64,000 nt of DNA, taken from contig CALYBQ010000013.1 of the NCBI GenBank assembly GCA_944415565.1, positions 186,001 through 250,000 on the forward strand, read 5' to 3'. The notes beneath the pieces are model-generated. The model was not told the origin of the DNA and did no database searches. It was given only the letters and a program-made list of their open reading frames with translations. A program made the translations under genes and the position numbers. Source of the stretch: an uncultured Rikenellaceae bacterium. Lineage in GTDB: Bacteria; Bacteroidota; Bacteroidia; Bacteroidales; Rikenellaceae. This document shows positions 44,529 through 53,283 of this stretch, in pieces. Every line of letters begins with the position of its first letter. Within the stretch, counting starts at the first letter, position 1.

Positions 44529-44870
44529 ATGCCGTATATTGCAATAAACACATCTAAACCGTTGTCCGCAGCGCAGAAGGACGAACTCAAGACCGCATTG
44601 GGCGAGAAGATTACGGTTATCCCCGGCAAGAGCGAGAGCCGGTTGATGGTCGATATATCCGATAACCATACCATGTATCTCGCAGGCGAGAAGCGAGAGC
44701 TTGCCTATGTGGATGTCAAGTGTTACGGTGCGACCGAGTTTGAAAACCAGAAGGCGTTTACCGAAGTCGTATTCGAGATAGTGCAGCGGGTTACCGGCCT
44801 GCCGCAGAACGGAATATATCTCACATACAGCGAATTTGCCAACTGGGGCACGCTTGGCTCCATGAAGTAA
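44529..44870 (+). CDS. MIF-like tautomerase
   Basis: 113 residues, the size of macrophage migration inhibitory factor. After Met removal the N-terminal Pro (MPYIAINT) is the catalytic base of the tautomerase superfamily. KITVIPGKSESRLMVDI and the end GLPQNGIYLTYSEFANWGTLG align with the MIF pattern (Tyr, Asn and Trp near the C-terminus), unlike the 60-residue 4-OT enzymes. Likely activity: keto-enol tautomerisation such as on phenylpyruvate. Its physiological role is unknown. Separated from the kinase gene by 87 bases. Confidence 0.85.
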   Translation: MPYIAINTSKPLSAAQKDELKTALGEKITVIPGKSESRLMVDISDNHTMYLAGEKRELAYVDVKCYGATEFENQKAFTEVVFEIVQRVTGLPQNGIYLTYSEFANWGTLGSMK

Positions 44871-45244
44871 GGCCGAGGTAGCGCTGACTGGCGTGGTTCG
44901 GAGGTGTGTGTTTTACGTTCGGTGGTAGGTGGGGTTAATATGGCGATTGATGCCTGAAGCGGTTTGATTTCCCGTATCGGGGGTTGTTATATGGAAATTG
45001 CTTGCCGAGCATTGCTCTGTTTGCGTCCGCCCTGCCTATGTTCGATTTACTTGCATCCGTTCTGTCTGTGTCCGCTTCAGTATTGCCCGCGATGTACGTG
45101 GTATATGTGATCCCAGCAGCGGCGTGTGTTTGTACGGTGAGCATTATTGCGTGCGGTCATGTTTGGATTGTAGCGTGGTGCGATACGCAACGTATCGGTG
45201 GGCGACAGTACAAGCCGTAAATAAATTCTATTAATGATATTCAG
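44871..45244. other. non-coding G+T-rich spacer
   Basis: No gene recognised. In 44881-44940, 46 of 60 bases are G or T on plus. Short frames with hydrophobic translations are probably by-products of this composition. Confidence 0.5.
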
Positions 45245-45276
45245 AGGTGTTTCGGCTAAAGCCGAGACACCTTTTC
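45245..45276. terminator. terminator-like hairpin in spacer
   Basis: A 12-bp stem (one G-T pair; 45245-45256 with 45261-45272), TAAA loop and TTTT tail. It lies 375 bases after the tautomerase stop, so it may end that transcript or belong to a lost gene. On minus it could end tamL, 250 bases beyond its stop. 45277-45525 shows nothing else. Confidence 0.6.
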
Positions 45277-45525
45277 GAATTTTTGCGGTGTCAGGTACGG
45301 CCCATTCGTAGTCCGCAATTATATCCCTCGTCCGGTGTTATATGAACGGGCCCGGATTTTTTCTTGTTCTACCTCATTTCTGCCGGTTGTGGACTGTGTC
45401 GCGTATTCGAATTAAAACAGCCGAACCATTTGCGCCAAATTGATGTTTACCATAGACTTTCGCCGAGCCGGGAAAATAGGTGTGTTGAAGCCCAAAATAT
45501 AATCGCGTTTCCTATGTGAACGCGA

Positions 45526-47877
45526 TTAGAACGGATAGCCGACTCCGAAGTTCAGCACCGTGTTCGAGTATTTGAATTTGGTTATCCAGCGGTCGCCTTT
45601 AGGCTGGCCGGGGTCGTGGAGCCTGACGCCCCAGTCGAGCCGCAGTATCGCTACGTTGATGTCGAACCGCAGTCCCACCCCGGTGTTGACCCCCAGTTGT
45701 TTGTAAAAGCTGTCGAAACGGAATTTGGACAGCTCGTCGTTGTTGTGTTTGCCGGCGAGCCATACGTTGCCGAGGTCGAAGAACAGAGCACCGTCGAGGA
45801 TGCTCCATATCGGGAAGCGCAGTTCGGCGTTGGCTTCGAGCTTTATGTTGCCGAGCTGTGACGGGAATCCGCTCTTGGTCACTGAGTTGCCGGGACCCAA
45901 TGTGCGTGCCACCCATCCGCGCATGCTGTTGCTGCCGCCGCTGTAAAATAGCCTGTCGAACGGTATCGACGTGGAATTGCCGTACGACGTGCCGCCGCCG
46001 GCATATAGGCGGTAGGCGATGACCGTGCGCGGAAGCAGCGATACTTTGTCGGTGAACGAGAAGTCAATGCGGAAATACTGTGCGTAGCGTATGCCGAACA
46101 GCTTGTAGTAGTTCCGGTCGTTCTCGCTGTCGTATGACGGGTCGCCAAGCCAGTGTGTCAGCCCGTTTATCAGGTTGCCTGCCGTCTCCCAGTTCGTCCT
46201 TATCATCCATGAGTTCTTGGAGCGTTGACGCAACTGGCTGTTGTAGACGTACGAGCCTGAGATGCCGGCTATGATCTGCGATTCGTAACTGTTACGCAGG
46301 AACGGGTTTTTGCTGATGTCTTCGAGGAAGGCTGCGTCAACCTTGCCCATCTTGATGATGTTGAGGTCTATCGGGCGCAGCGTGAATGAACTGGCGCCTT
46401 TGTTGCTCCATGTGTAGCTCCACGTTCCGCCGGTGATGGTGCGTTCGTAGAGCTGCCTGTTCTGCGAGTTTATGGAGAACTCCACCTTGGTGCGCGGGTT
46501 GACCATCTTGTTGTAGCGGTCGATGCGTACCGGGGTTATGAAGCGCGGGAACGACAGCGATATGGCTCCCCCGATCTCCCACGAACCGTCCATGTTCGTC
46601 TGTTTCGACCGCATAAACTCGTACCCCCCGCGGAGGGTTATGTCGAGCATCTCCACTCCCCGGAACAGGTTGCGGTTTTGGTAGCCTATCGAGGCGTTGA
46701 TGCCGTAGAAGTTGGACGAAGTAGTCCCCTCGAATTCTATCTGGTAGCTTTGTTTCGTGGCAGGGATGCAGTTGATGTAGCAGCTGAGGTAACCTTCGCT
46801 CACGGTCGAGGTCTGCCCGTCCTTGCCGACGAATGTGACGAGGTTGGGCTGTGTGTAGTCTGTCTTGTCCTCGAACACGATGCTCGCGTTCTTGTAGTAC
46901 CCGAGGCGCATGATGTTGCTGTAAGCCTGCCTTACGTCGGTTTCGCTGTACAACTGGTTCTGTTGCAGGTTGATGGCGTGGCGCAGTATCTTGCGGCGGA
47001 CGTTGGCTTTACCGTGGTGCAGGATGTTGAGGCCGCGGTATGCCGACGTGTCCATCGAGCTCAGATAGTCGGGATCGCTGGCGGCTTTCTGCGGGTCGTA
47101 TCCCGGTCTGACGAATATAGAGTCTATTCGGTATACCCTGTTGTCCTCGTATATGGGTGCGCCCGTGTTGTCGTAGCCCTTGAGGTGTTGTTTGATTATG
47201 AATTCGAGGTCGGTGCGGTAATTGCCGACCATGGTGTCGGCTACGATGGTGATGTTGTTCGGCGAGAAGAAGTAATAGCCGTTGTCCTTCAGGTTGCTTG
47301 TGATGCGCGACTCTTCGGACCTGAGCACTCCGTTGTCGAACCGGTCGCCGCTTTTCAGCAGCGTGCCGGATCTGTACTGCGAAATGACCGGTTCGAGGTG
47401 CTTGTCGCGGAACTCGTAGCTCACGTTGCGAAGGCGGTACGGCTCGTTCTGCTTTATATAGTACGTTACCTGTGCCTTCTTGTTCTTGGTGGTGATTTCG
47501 TACCGGTTGTCGGAGTAGTAATAGCCCCGGTCGATGAGATAGTTGTCGAGGTTGTTGAGGGAGCGTTTGACCAACATGGTGTCGAGTATGACCGGCGCGG
47601 CGCCTATCTTCCGCAGGGAGCGGTGAATCCACGAGTTCTTGTCGGGGTTCGACAGGCTGTATATGCCGAGGTAGAGGTTCGTCCCCAGAAAGCGGTTGTT
47701 GGGTGTCTGTCTGATGTATCGCTCCACGTCGCTGGCCGTCACACGGTCGGCTTTCGGCGTCTCCTTGTCGGGGACGACGGTGCTTTTCGAGAGCAGGTAG
47801 CTCCCGTCGGGTACGTGGCGGGTGACGCTGCACCCGGTGGCGGCCAATGCCGCCACTGCCACGAGGATATATTTCAT
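45526..47877 (-). CDS. tamL: TamL-type outer-membrane assembly lipoprotein (BamA/TamA family)
   Basis: 783 residues from MKYILVAVAALAATGC. The lipobox AATGC marks a lipoprotein, the feature that defines Bacteroidota TamL against unmodified TamA. POTRA-like repeats occupy about residues 30-380 (for example NDIDSIFV-like strands and QLYSETDVRQAYSNIMRLGYYKNASI). The Omp85 barrel follows with FYSGGSNSMRGWVARTLGP (the conserved loop-6 VRGW/RGF-type motif SMRGW), ending YSNTVLNFGVGYPF with a terminal Phe. It probably works with TamB in outer-membrane assembly; tamB is not nearby. Downstream of the nitroreductase by 30 bases. Confidence 0.88.
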   Translation of the reverse strand: MKYILVAVAALAATGCSVTRHVPDGSYLLSKSTVVPDKETPKADRVTASDVERYIRQTPNNRFLGTNLYLGIYSLSNPDKNSWIHRSLRKIGAAPVILDTMLVKRSLNNLDNYLIDRGYYYSDNRYEITTKNKKAQVTYYIKQNEPYRLRNVSYEFRDKHLEPVISQYRSGTLLKSGDRFDNGVLRSEESRITSNLKDNGYYFFSPNNITIVADTMVGNYRTDLEFIIKQHLKGYDNTGAPIYEDNRVYRIDSIFVRPGYDPQKAASDPDYLSSMDTSAYRGLNILHHGKANVRRKILRHAINLQQNQLYSETDVRQAYSNIMRLGYYKNASIVFEDKTDYTQPNLVTFVGKDGQTSTVSEGYLSCYINCIPATKQSYQIEFEGTTSSNFYGINASIGYQNRNLFRGVEMLDITLRGGYEFMRSKQTNMDGSWEIGGAISLSFPRFITPVRIDRYNKMVNPRTKVEFSINSQNRQLYERTITGGTWSYTWSNKGASSFTLRPIDLNIIKMGKVDAAFLEDISKNPFLRNSYESQIIAGISGSYVYNSQLRQRSKNSWMIRTNWETAGNLINGLTHWLGDPSYDSENDRNYYKLFGIRYAQYFRIDFSFTDKVSLLPRTVIAYRLYAGGGTSYGNSTSIPFDRLFYSGGSNSMRGWVARTLGPGNSVTKSGFPSQLGNIKLEANAELRFPIWSILDGALFFDLGNVWLAGKHNNDELSKFRFDSFYKQLGVNTGVGLRFDINVAILRLDWGVRLHDPGQPKGDRWITKFKYSNTVLNFGVGYPF

Positions 47878-47907
47878 TTTGTGTGCAACCGCCATCCGGA
47901 CCGCTCT

Positions 47908-48654
47908 CTACTGGTTGAAGAAACCGTGTCTCTTGATAAATTCGAGGTAGCTGCGCGATATGGCGAGGTTGTCTTTGCCCGTGTAGCGCCTCTCGGTGAA
48001 TATCCGCGCCAGATTGGGCAGTTCGTTCGCCTTCAGCAGTTGGCTCGTCTCTTCGCTGGCTTCGCGCTCGGCCCAGATGCGGTCTATATCTTCCGGAGTG
48101 TAGTCTTTGTATGTTTCGCGGTGTACGACCCCTTTGAGCGGCAGGCGGTCTGTCAGCGGCGGCAGTGCGTCGGGATAGCCCATGACTATTGCCGCTACGG
48201 GAACTACGCCGTCGGGAAGTTCGAGAATCTCGGCTATCTTCTCTGTCGTGTATATTACTGTGCCGAGGTAGCATATTCCCAGTCCGTGCGCTTCGGCTTC
48301 GAGCGCCACGTTCTGCGATGCCAGCAGGGCGTCTACGGATGCGTTGACGAACCATGCGAAGTTGTCGTATACGGGTTCGGCCCCGCGCTGGCGGCACCAT
48401 TTGTTGAAACGGTTGATGTCGGCGCAGAACGTTATGTGAACCGGGGCCTGCAATACCGAGGGTTGGTTGAAGTGGCAGGGCGACAGGCGCTCGCGCAGTT
48501 CGCGCGATGTCGTCACCACCATGCTGTAAAGCTGCATGTTGCCCGTGGTCGAAGCCCGCGTGCCGGCTTCGAGTATCTCGTTCAGGACATCTTCCGGAAC
48601 CGGCGTGTCCTTGTATTTCCGAATAGAGCGGTGGTTGGCTATCTCGTTTATCAT
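47908..48654 (-). CDS. FMN-dependent nitroreductase family protein
   Basis: 248 residues from MINEIANHRSIRKYKDTPV. The FMN phosphate motif RSIRKYKD, TRASTTGNMQLYS, the helix VDALLASQNVALEAEAHGLGICYLGTV and VPVAAIVMGYPD fit the NfsA/Frp-like group. Such enzymes reduce nitro groups, quinones or flavins with NAD(P)H. The frame extends upstream, but the start at 48654 follows a consensus promoter box. It leads into tamL on the same strand; the pairing looks incidental. Confidence 0.9.
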   Translation of the reverse strand: MINEIANHRSIRKYKDTPVPEDVLNEILEAGTRASTTGNMQLYSMVVTTSRELRERLSPCHFNQPSVLQAPVHITFCADINRFNKWCRQRGAEPVYDNFAWFVNASVDALLASQNVALEAEAHGLGICYLGTVIYTTEKIAEILELPDGVVPVAAIVMGYPDALPPLTDRLPLKGVVHRETYKDYTPEDIDRIWAEREASEETSQLLKANELPNLARIFTERRYTGKDNLAISRSYLEFIKRHGFFNQ

Positions 48655-48675
48655 GGCTGTAAAAGTGTTAAACCA

Positions 48676-48683
48676 CAAAATTA
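48676..48683 (-). promoter_or_regulatory. -7 box of nitroreductase-tamL operon
   Basis: On minus, TAATTTTG (complement of 48676-48683) matches TAnnTTTG, 21 bases before the start codon. No good -33 box was seen. Confidence 0.5.
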
Positions 48684-48689
48684 AAAAGA

Positions 48690-49084
48690 AAATCGGCATC
48701 GGGGCATATTTTTGGCTGCGCTGTCGAAACTTTAGGCGATTTATTTTTCTGTTTTTGTCCGGATCGGGAGGTTTTTGCCCGTACGTTGTGGGTATGGAGA
48801 TGCGATTCATCAAGTACAAGGTGCGGGTGACGATGTTAGCGTGCTCGATGGCGGTGCGTGGATATGTGCGGAAACAGCAGGCCGGGCCGCATAGTGTTCG
48901 GCGACATTAGCGGTGTCGGCGAGCTGTGGTACGTGGCCCGTATCGCCGATAAATTAGCCTGTTCCGCATTTTTTGTTTCGTTTTTTGTGTTATGGCGAAC
49001 GGATATTGAAAAATATTTCATAAAATTGCATTGACACGCATCACTATTACGAACGTATAAACAGTTGATGGTTTTTCACCAGCT
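48690..49084. other. non-coding spacer between divergent genes
   Basis: No gene recognised. It should hold the promoter of the small acidic protein. Near its end TTGACA at 49031-49036 and TATAAA at 49056-49061 lie 19 bases apart, but Bacteroidota do not normally use this promoter form. Confidence 0.4.
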
Positions 49085-49297
49085 ATGAAACAAAACAAAG
49101 GTTTCCGCACCGGGTATGACGATCATGCCGAAGACGCACTGAAGAAGGCAGTAAAGCTGCCGCCGATGAAAAAGAGCGGTAAAGAGAGGCACTATCTCTA
49201 TAACGAACTCGACGACGAGGAAGATCCGGAGCTCGATTACCGCGAGCGCGAGTCGATACTGGACTACTTCGACGACGAGGAAGAAGAGGCCCGTTAA
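49085..49297 (+). CDS. small acidic protein, unrecognised
   Basis: 70 residues. The first half is basic (KKAVKLPPMKKSGKERH), the second very acidic (NELDDEEDPELDYRERESILDYFDDEEEEAR). No signal peptide, membrane helix or known domain. Such charge-split small proteins recur in Bacteroidota genomes and I have no function for them. Coding status is supported by the clean frame and third-position G/C choice. It stands alone, with 168 bases to the next gene. Confidence 0.65.
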   Translation: MKQNKGFRTGYDDHAEDALKKAVKLPPMKKSGKERHYLYNELDDEEDPELDYRERESILDYFDDEEEEAR

Positions 49298-49441
49298 GCC
49301 CTCGATCTATACGACAATCCCGAAATTCCCGAGATGTTATTGCCGACCTGCCGAGTGGCGGGAGGATACTTATAACTCGTCCGCAATGTGCGCTCGTTAT
49401 CGAACGCCGGGCGGCGGGTAGTGTTTTTGTGCGCGATTGCT

Positions 49442-49449
49442 TACCTTTG
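49442..49449 (+). promoter_or_regulatory. -7 box of alpha/beta hydrolase gene
   Basis: TACCTTTG matches TAnnTTTG, 16 bases before the ATG at 49466. Confidence 0.5.
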
Positions 49450-49465
49450 CCCGTAAAACGACGAT

Positions 49466-50326
49466 ATGGAAAAGTTCATTATAGCCTCAGGAACCGCGCT
49501 GAGAATAAGCGATAGCGGGTACGGGCGAACGGCTGCCGGGAAGAATCCCGAAGGCAGCAAACCTACGATTGTGTTGCTCCACGGTTATCTGGAGTCGCTG
49601 GATGTGTGGGACGATTTCACCAAGCTGCTCGCTCCCCGATTGCGTGTCGTATCTCTCGACCTGCCCGGACACGGTGTGTCTGAGGTGAAGGGCGAGGTGC
49701 ATACGATGGATTTTCTTGCGGATGTAGTGCGAGGGGCTTTGGAGGAGCAGGGCATCGGGAAATGTGTACTTGCCGGGCACTCGATGGGCGGATATGTGGC
49801 GTTGGCCTTATTGCGTAAATATCCGGAGATGCTGGACGGCTTCATTCTTTTCCATTCGTTTCCGGGTGCAGACACTCCGGAGAAGATAGAGCATCGTCAG
49901 AGGGAGATCGAGGTGGTGCTGTCGGGCAAGAAGGACCTGCTGGCCAACACGGTCGCAATGGGGTTCGCGGCGCATAACAGGGCGAAGTTTGTGGACGCGA
50001 TAGCCGATCTGTCGGAACAGGTGGTGCTGACCGAGGAGGAAGGTGTGGTTGCCCTGCTTCGCGGGATGTCGGAACGGGCCGACAGCAACGACATGCTGCG
50101 GAAGAGCGACGTGCCGCAGATGTTCGTTCTGGGGCGGCATGACGAATATATAACCATGCCTATCGCGGAGGATATGGTCGCGCGCCATCCGCAGGCAGAG
50201 GTGCTGTGGTTGGAAGATTCGGGCCACATGGGGTTCATCGAAGAGCCGCAGAAGTCGGCCGAAGCCATCATAGATTTCTGTCAGCGTGTCTCGGGAATAG
50301 CTTTCGAACCCGCTGCGAAAGAGTAG
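49466..50326 (+). CDS. alpha/beta-hydrolase
   Basis: 286 residues. The oxyanion segment VLLHGYLESLDVWDDF, nucleophile elbow GHSMGGYVAL (Ser), acid in VLGRHDEYITM and base His in LEDSGHMGFIEEP form a complete catalytic set. The fold is that of the soluble esterase/MenH-like group. No signal peptide, so cytoplasmic. It has its own promoter and terminator and no pathway neighbours, so the substrate cannot be assigned. Confidence 0.88.
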   Translation: MEKFIIASGTALRISDSGYGRTAAGKNPEGSKPTIVLLHGYLESLDVWDDFTKLLAPRLRVVSLDLPGHGVSEVKGEVHTMDFLADVVRGALEEQGIGKCVLAGHSMGGYVALALLRKYPEMLDGFILFHSFPGADTPEKIEHRQREIEVVLSGKKDLLANTVAMGFAAHNRAKFVDAIADLSEQVVLTEEEGVVALLRGMSERADSNDMLRKSDVPQMFVLGRHDEYITMPIAEDMVARHPQAEVLWLEDSGHMGFIEEPQKSAEAIIDFCQRVSGIAFEPAAKE

Positions 50327-50345
50327 AATCGTAAGCTAATAATAC

Positions 50346-50389
50346 AAAGACCGCCCTTGGAAAGCGAATGTTCCGAGGGCGGTCTTTTT
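50346..50389. terminator. bidirectional terminator
   Basis: A long stem (50346-50362 with 50371-50387, with one G-T pair) followed by TTTTTA on plus. It ends the hydrolase gene and, on minus, the xseAB-methyltransferase operon. Confidence 0.88.
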
Positions 50390-50455
50390 ATGTCTGTTTG
50401 CGTGACGGCTGCAACCTGAGGATGGGAGCGAGCTGTCCGAAGTTGCCGGAGAGGG

Positions 50456-51214
50456 CTATTTACGCACTATGTACAGCGTGTCGTTGCCGAGCGAGTAATA
50501 TGCCTGTTGCTCCGGAGAGACGGCCTTGGCATATTCCACGGTCTCGACCGTGAAGCCTGCCTCGCGGAGCCTGTCAGTGTAGTCGGTCCCGTATTCGCGG
50601 ACGTGGTCCCATTGTCCGAATGCTTTTTCACGCCCCTTTTTGTCGGTTATCGTCGGGTCTTCGTAGGTAGTCGTGCGGTTGGCGTTGATCGGTACGAGCA
50701 GTACGCCCCAGCCGCCGGGCTTCATGACGCGGTAGAATTCGCGCATGGCCTGCCGGTCGTCGTCTACGTGTTCCAAAACGTGGTTGCAGAATATCACATC
50801 GAATTCGCCGTCAGGGAACGGAATGGCCTGTATGTTCATCTTTATCTTGGCGAGCGGGCTGTCGAGGTCGGCTGTCAGATAGTTGTCGCCCAACAGACGC
50901 TCCAGCGGTTTCATGTAGCATTGTTCGGGCGCTACGTGCAGGAGTTTGGGCTTACCTTCGAAAAGGCCGGTCTCATTTTTCAGGTACAACCATAACAGGC
51001 GGTGCCGTTCGAGCGAAAAACAGTGAGGGCACATGGCGTTTGGGCGTTTCGTGATCCCGTAAGGCATGAACTTGCGCGCTTTTTTGCCGCATATGGGACA
51101 TTCCATCTTGTTGCCGCTGTAAAACAGACCGGTTATCTGGCGTCCCGTGTTCAGCACCTTGTGGAGCTGGCGGCGGGGGATCATCCTCCTTACTGTCGTT
51201 GTCCAGTTTCCCAT
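50456..51214 (-). CDS. zinc-ribbon class I SAM methyltransferase
   Basis: 252 residues. An N-terminal Cys4 zinc ribbon (CPICGKKARKFMPYG and MCPHC) precedes a Methyltransferase-11 domain: LLHVAPEQCYMKPLERLLGDNYLTADLD, then FPDGEFDVIFCNHVLEHVDDDRQAMREFYRVMKPGGWGVLLVP. SAM-binding is thus supported; the usual GxGxG loop is replaced by VAPEQ. The substrate is unknown. Its ATG lies one base after the xseB stop, so it is translated with exonuclease VII, an unexplained but tight pairing. Confidence 0.85.
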   Translation of the reverse strand: MGNWTTTVRRMIPRRQLHKVLNTGRQITGLFYSGNKMECPICGKKARKFMPYGITKRPNAMCPHCFSLERHRLLWLYLKNETGLFEGKPKLLHVAPEQCYMKPLERLLGDNYLTADLDSPLAKIKMNIQAIPFPDGEFDVIFCNHVLEHVDDDRQAMREFYRVMKPGGWGVLLVPINANRTTTYEDPTITDKKGREKAFGQWDHVREYGTDYTDRLREAGFTVETVEYAKAVSPEQQAYYSLGNDTLYIVRK

Positions 51215-51215
51215 C

Positions 51216-51413
51216 TTATTCCTGTTCTTTAAGTATTTCTTCTACATCGGTTTCGGCCTTGCGAAGCCGCTCCTTGCAGACCTTTATGAGTTCCGTGGCA
51301 CGCTTGACGTGTGCTGCGAGCGTGTCCACATCGAGCTCCTCGTTCGAGAACCGTTCGAGGATAGTCTCTATTTCGCGGATAGCTTCCGTGTATCCCGGTT
51401 GTTTCTTCTCCAT
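51216..51413 (-). CDS. xseB: exodeoxyribonuclease VII small subunit
   Basis: 65 residues, the typical coiled-coil XseB: YTEAIREIETILERFSNEELDVDTLAAHVKRATELIKVCKERLRKAE. Several copies bind one XseA. Its start lies four bases after the xseA stop and the methyltransferase follows after one base. Confidence 0.92.
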   Translation of the reverse strand: MEKKQPGYTEAIREIETILERFSNEELDVDTLAAHVKRATELIKVCKERLRKAETDVEEILKEQE

Positions 51414-51417
51414 ATAT

Positions 51418-52728
51418 CTATTCCTTGACTTTGATTACTTCTGCGCTCGCAGTTCCGTGTGCCAGCGTTATGTCGATTACCGAACCCGTCCGTATGCCGC
51501 CGCTGTCCGTCACGGCCTTGCCGCCGCTGCGGACTATTGCGAATCCGAGTGCGAGTATCTTGTCCGGCCGCCGTCCCTCCACGATGCGTTCCGCCGTGTC
51601 GAGACGCGCTTTCTCGCCAGCGAGCATACGTTCCGTGCGTTCTGTGAGCGACCGTTCCAATATGTCGAGCCTGTTCCGGCCTCCGGTTACGATATTTTGT
51701 TGTCGGCGGATGAGCTCTCCCGAAAGGCGTTCGAGTTTGATCTCAAGCGAGCGGGTGAACGACCGCAGGGTTTGCGACAGCCTGTATCCCGCTTCCCGCA
51801 GGCGTCTGTTCTCGACATCGAGCATCGAGACGCTCTCCTCCGTAACCGCGTTGTGAAGCGTGTCGAGCCAACCGTCGAATTCCGACATGGCGGAGACGAG
51901 AAATCCTGCCGCCGCAGTAGGCGTCTTGACCGGGCAGGCGGCCACGAGGTCGGCCACGCTCTCGTCCTTGTCGTGCCCGATGCCAGTAATCACCGGAAGG
52001 GGGAACTGGGCGATGTGGCTGCACAGACGGTAGGAGTCGAACGCTGCGAGGTCGCTGACGGCGCCTCCGCCTCGTATGACGACCACGGCATCGAAGTCGT
52101 CCGCGCGTCCGGCGACGTTCTCCAGCGCTTCGATTATCGACCCTTCAGCCCCTTGCCCCTGCATGAACGCATCGAAGAGCGTCACCTCGAAGCGGTAGCC
52201 GCTCGTGCCCAACTCGTTCATGAAATCCTGAAAGCCGGCGGCGTTGCGCGACGATACGACAGCTATGCGCTGCATGACTGCGGGCAGTTCCAGCGAGCGG
52301 TTCATGTCGAACACACCTTCTTCTTGCAGGCGGGCGATGGTCTGCTGCCGTTGCCGCTCCATGTCGCCGAGCGTATACAAAGGGTCAATGTCGGATATGA
52401 CAAGCGACAGACCGTACAGTTCGTGGTAATTGACCGTCACTTTCAGCATGACGTTCATGCCTACTGAGAGGTCGGAGCCGGTTTCGGACCGGAAGTATGA
52501 TGCGAGTGCGCCCCATGTGCTGCGCCACGCTACGGCCGAAGCGCGTGCTTTGGGTATCTGGTTGTCACCGCCTTTCTCCACCAACTCTATGTAGCAGTGG
52601 CCGGAGTAGTTGACCTTCAGTTCGCTTATCTCGGCCACCACCCAGCACGGCAGGGGTATGGCTTCGGTTAGCCGCTCCTTTATGATCGACTGTAATTTAT
52701 ATAGCGTTGTGTGGTTTCGGGGTTCCAT
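51418..52728 (-). CDS. xseA: exodeoxyribonuclease VII large subunit
   Basis: 436 residues from MEPRNHTTLYKLQSIIKE. The N-terminal OB fold (CWVVAEISELKVNYSGHCYIELVE) binds single-stranded DNA. The nuclease domain has RIAVVSSRNAAGFQDF, VVVIRGGGAVSDLAAFDSY and the catalytic segment PVITGIGHDKDESVADLVA. A long coiled coil to bind XseB follows, then the C-terminal small fold with GFAIVRSGG. It degrades single-stranded DNA from both ends. A 13-residue upstream extension is open but overlaps the promoter box. Confidence 0.94.
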   Translation of the reverse strand: MEPRNHTTLYKLQSIIKERLTEAIPLPCWVVAEISELKVNYSGHCYIELVEKGGDNQIPKARASAVAWRSTWGALASYFRSETGSDLSVGMNVMLKVTVNYHELYGLSLVISDIDPLYTLGDMERQRQQTIARLQEEGVFDMNRSLELPAVMQRIAVVSSRNAAGFQDFMNELGTSGYRFEVTLFDAFMQGQGAEGSIIEALENVAGRADDFDAVVVIRGGGAVSDLAAFDSYRLCSHIAQFPLPVITGIGHDKDESVADLVAACPVKTPTAAAGFLVSAMSEFDGWLDTLHNAVTEESVSMLDVENRRLREAGYRLSQTLRSFTRSLEIKLERLSGELIRRQQNIVTGGRNRLDILERSLTERTERMLAGEKARLDTAERIVEGRRPDKILALGFAIVRSGGKAVTDSGGIRTGSVIDITLAHGTASAEVIKVKE

Positions 52729-52745
52729 CTCGTTGTGAAATCCCA

Positions 52746-52753
52746 CAAAAATA
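52746..52753 (-). promoter_or_regulatory. -7 box of xseA operon
   Basis: On minus, TATTTTTG (complement of 52746-52753) matches TAnnTTTG, 17 bases before the xseA start. Confidence 0.5.
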
Positions 52754-52860
52754 GGATTTTTCCCCAACCTTTCGGCGCAATGTCGGCGTTATTTATAAAT
52801 TTAATGGACGGAGACGATAATTTTTGTATTTTAGAGGGCTTAACAAACCTGTTTCGAAAT

Positions 52861-53271
52861 ATGAGTAAAAGATTATTGCCATACATTTTTCTGTTCGTAG
52901 CGGCCGTGTCGGCTGTGTCGTGCGCCGACGACAAGGAGAGGGCCGTCAAAGTCGGCGACAAGTTCGTCAAGGCGTTTCTTGTCGATGTCGATTTCAACGT
53001 ACTGATACGCCATGCCGTCGGCGAGGCCGCGCGGAACGTCAAGTCGGAGTATGAGAAGTTGGGGGCTGACGGCGTTGCGGAGATGAAGCGGAACGCGCAG
53101 GAGGCCAAAGTCAGATATAAACTGAACGAACAGAAATCTATTTTCGGTAAATCGTGTGTGCATTTGGTATATGACGTCAGCGTGGGACCGGATTACGACG
53201 GAATTTACAACGTCGAGCTCGAACTGTTGGGGTATGGCGGCAAGTGGCATGTGTCGTTCTACGCCCTGTAA
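52861..53271 (+). CDS. NTF2-like small lipoprotein (first of pair)
   Basis: 136 residues from MSKRLLPYIFLFVAAVSAVSC. The signal peptide ends in the lipobox AVSC (Cys21). The mature part begins ADDKERAVKVGDKFVKAFLVDVDFNVL, a helix as at the start of NTF2-like/DUF4878 folds, and ends in strands (VELELLGYGGKWHVSFYAL). It resembles the next gene in layout. Function unknown; probably envelope-located. Confidence 0.75.
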   Translation: MSKRLLPYIFLFVAAVSAVSCADDKERAVKVGDKFVKAFLVDVDFNVLIRHAVGEAARNVKSEYEKLGADGVAEMKRNAQEAKVRYKLNEQKSIFGKSCVHLVYDVSVGPDYDGIYNVELELLGYGGKWHVSFYAL

Positions 53272-53283
53272 ATCGTGCTGTGT

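Noticed and set aside
44984..45234. Overlapping hydrophobic plus-strand frames after the tautomerase
   Set aside because: Two frames overlap, neither has a promoter box nor family resemblance; composition-driven.
49031..49061. TTGACA-N19-TATAAA, an E. coli-like promoter
   Set aside because: Bacteroidota primary sigma factors do not use this form and the spacing is off; probably chance.
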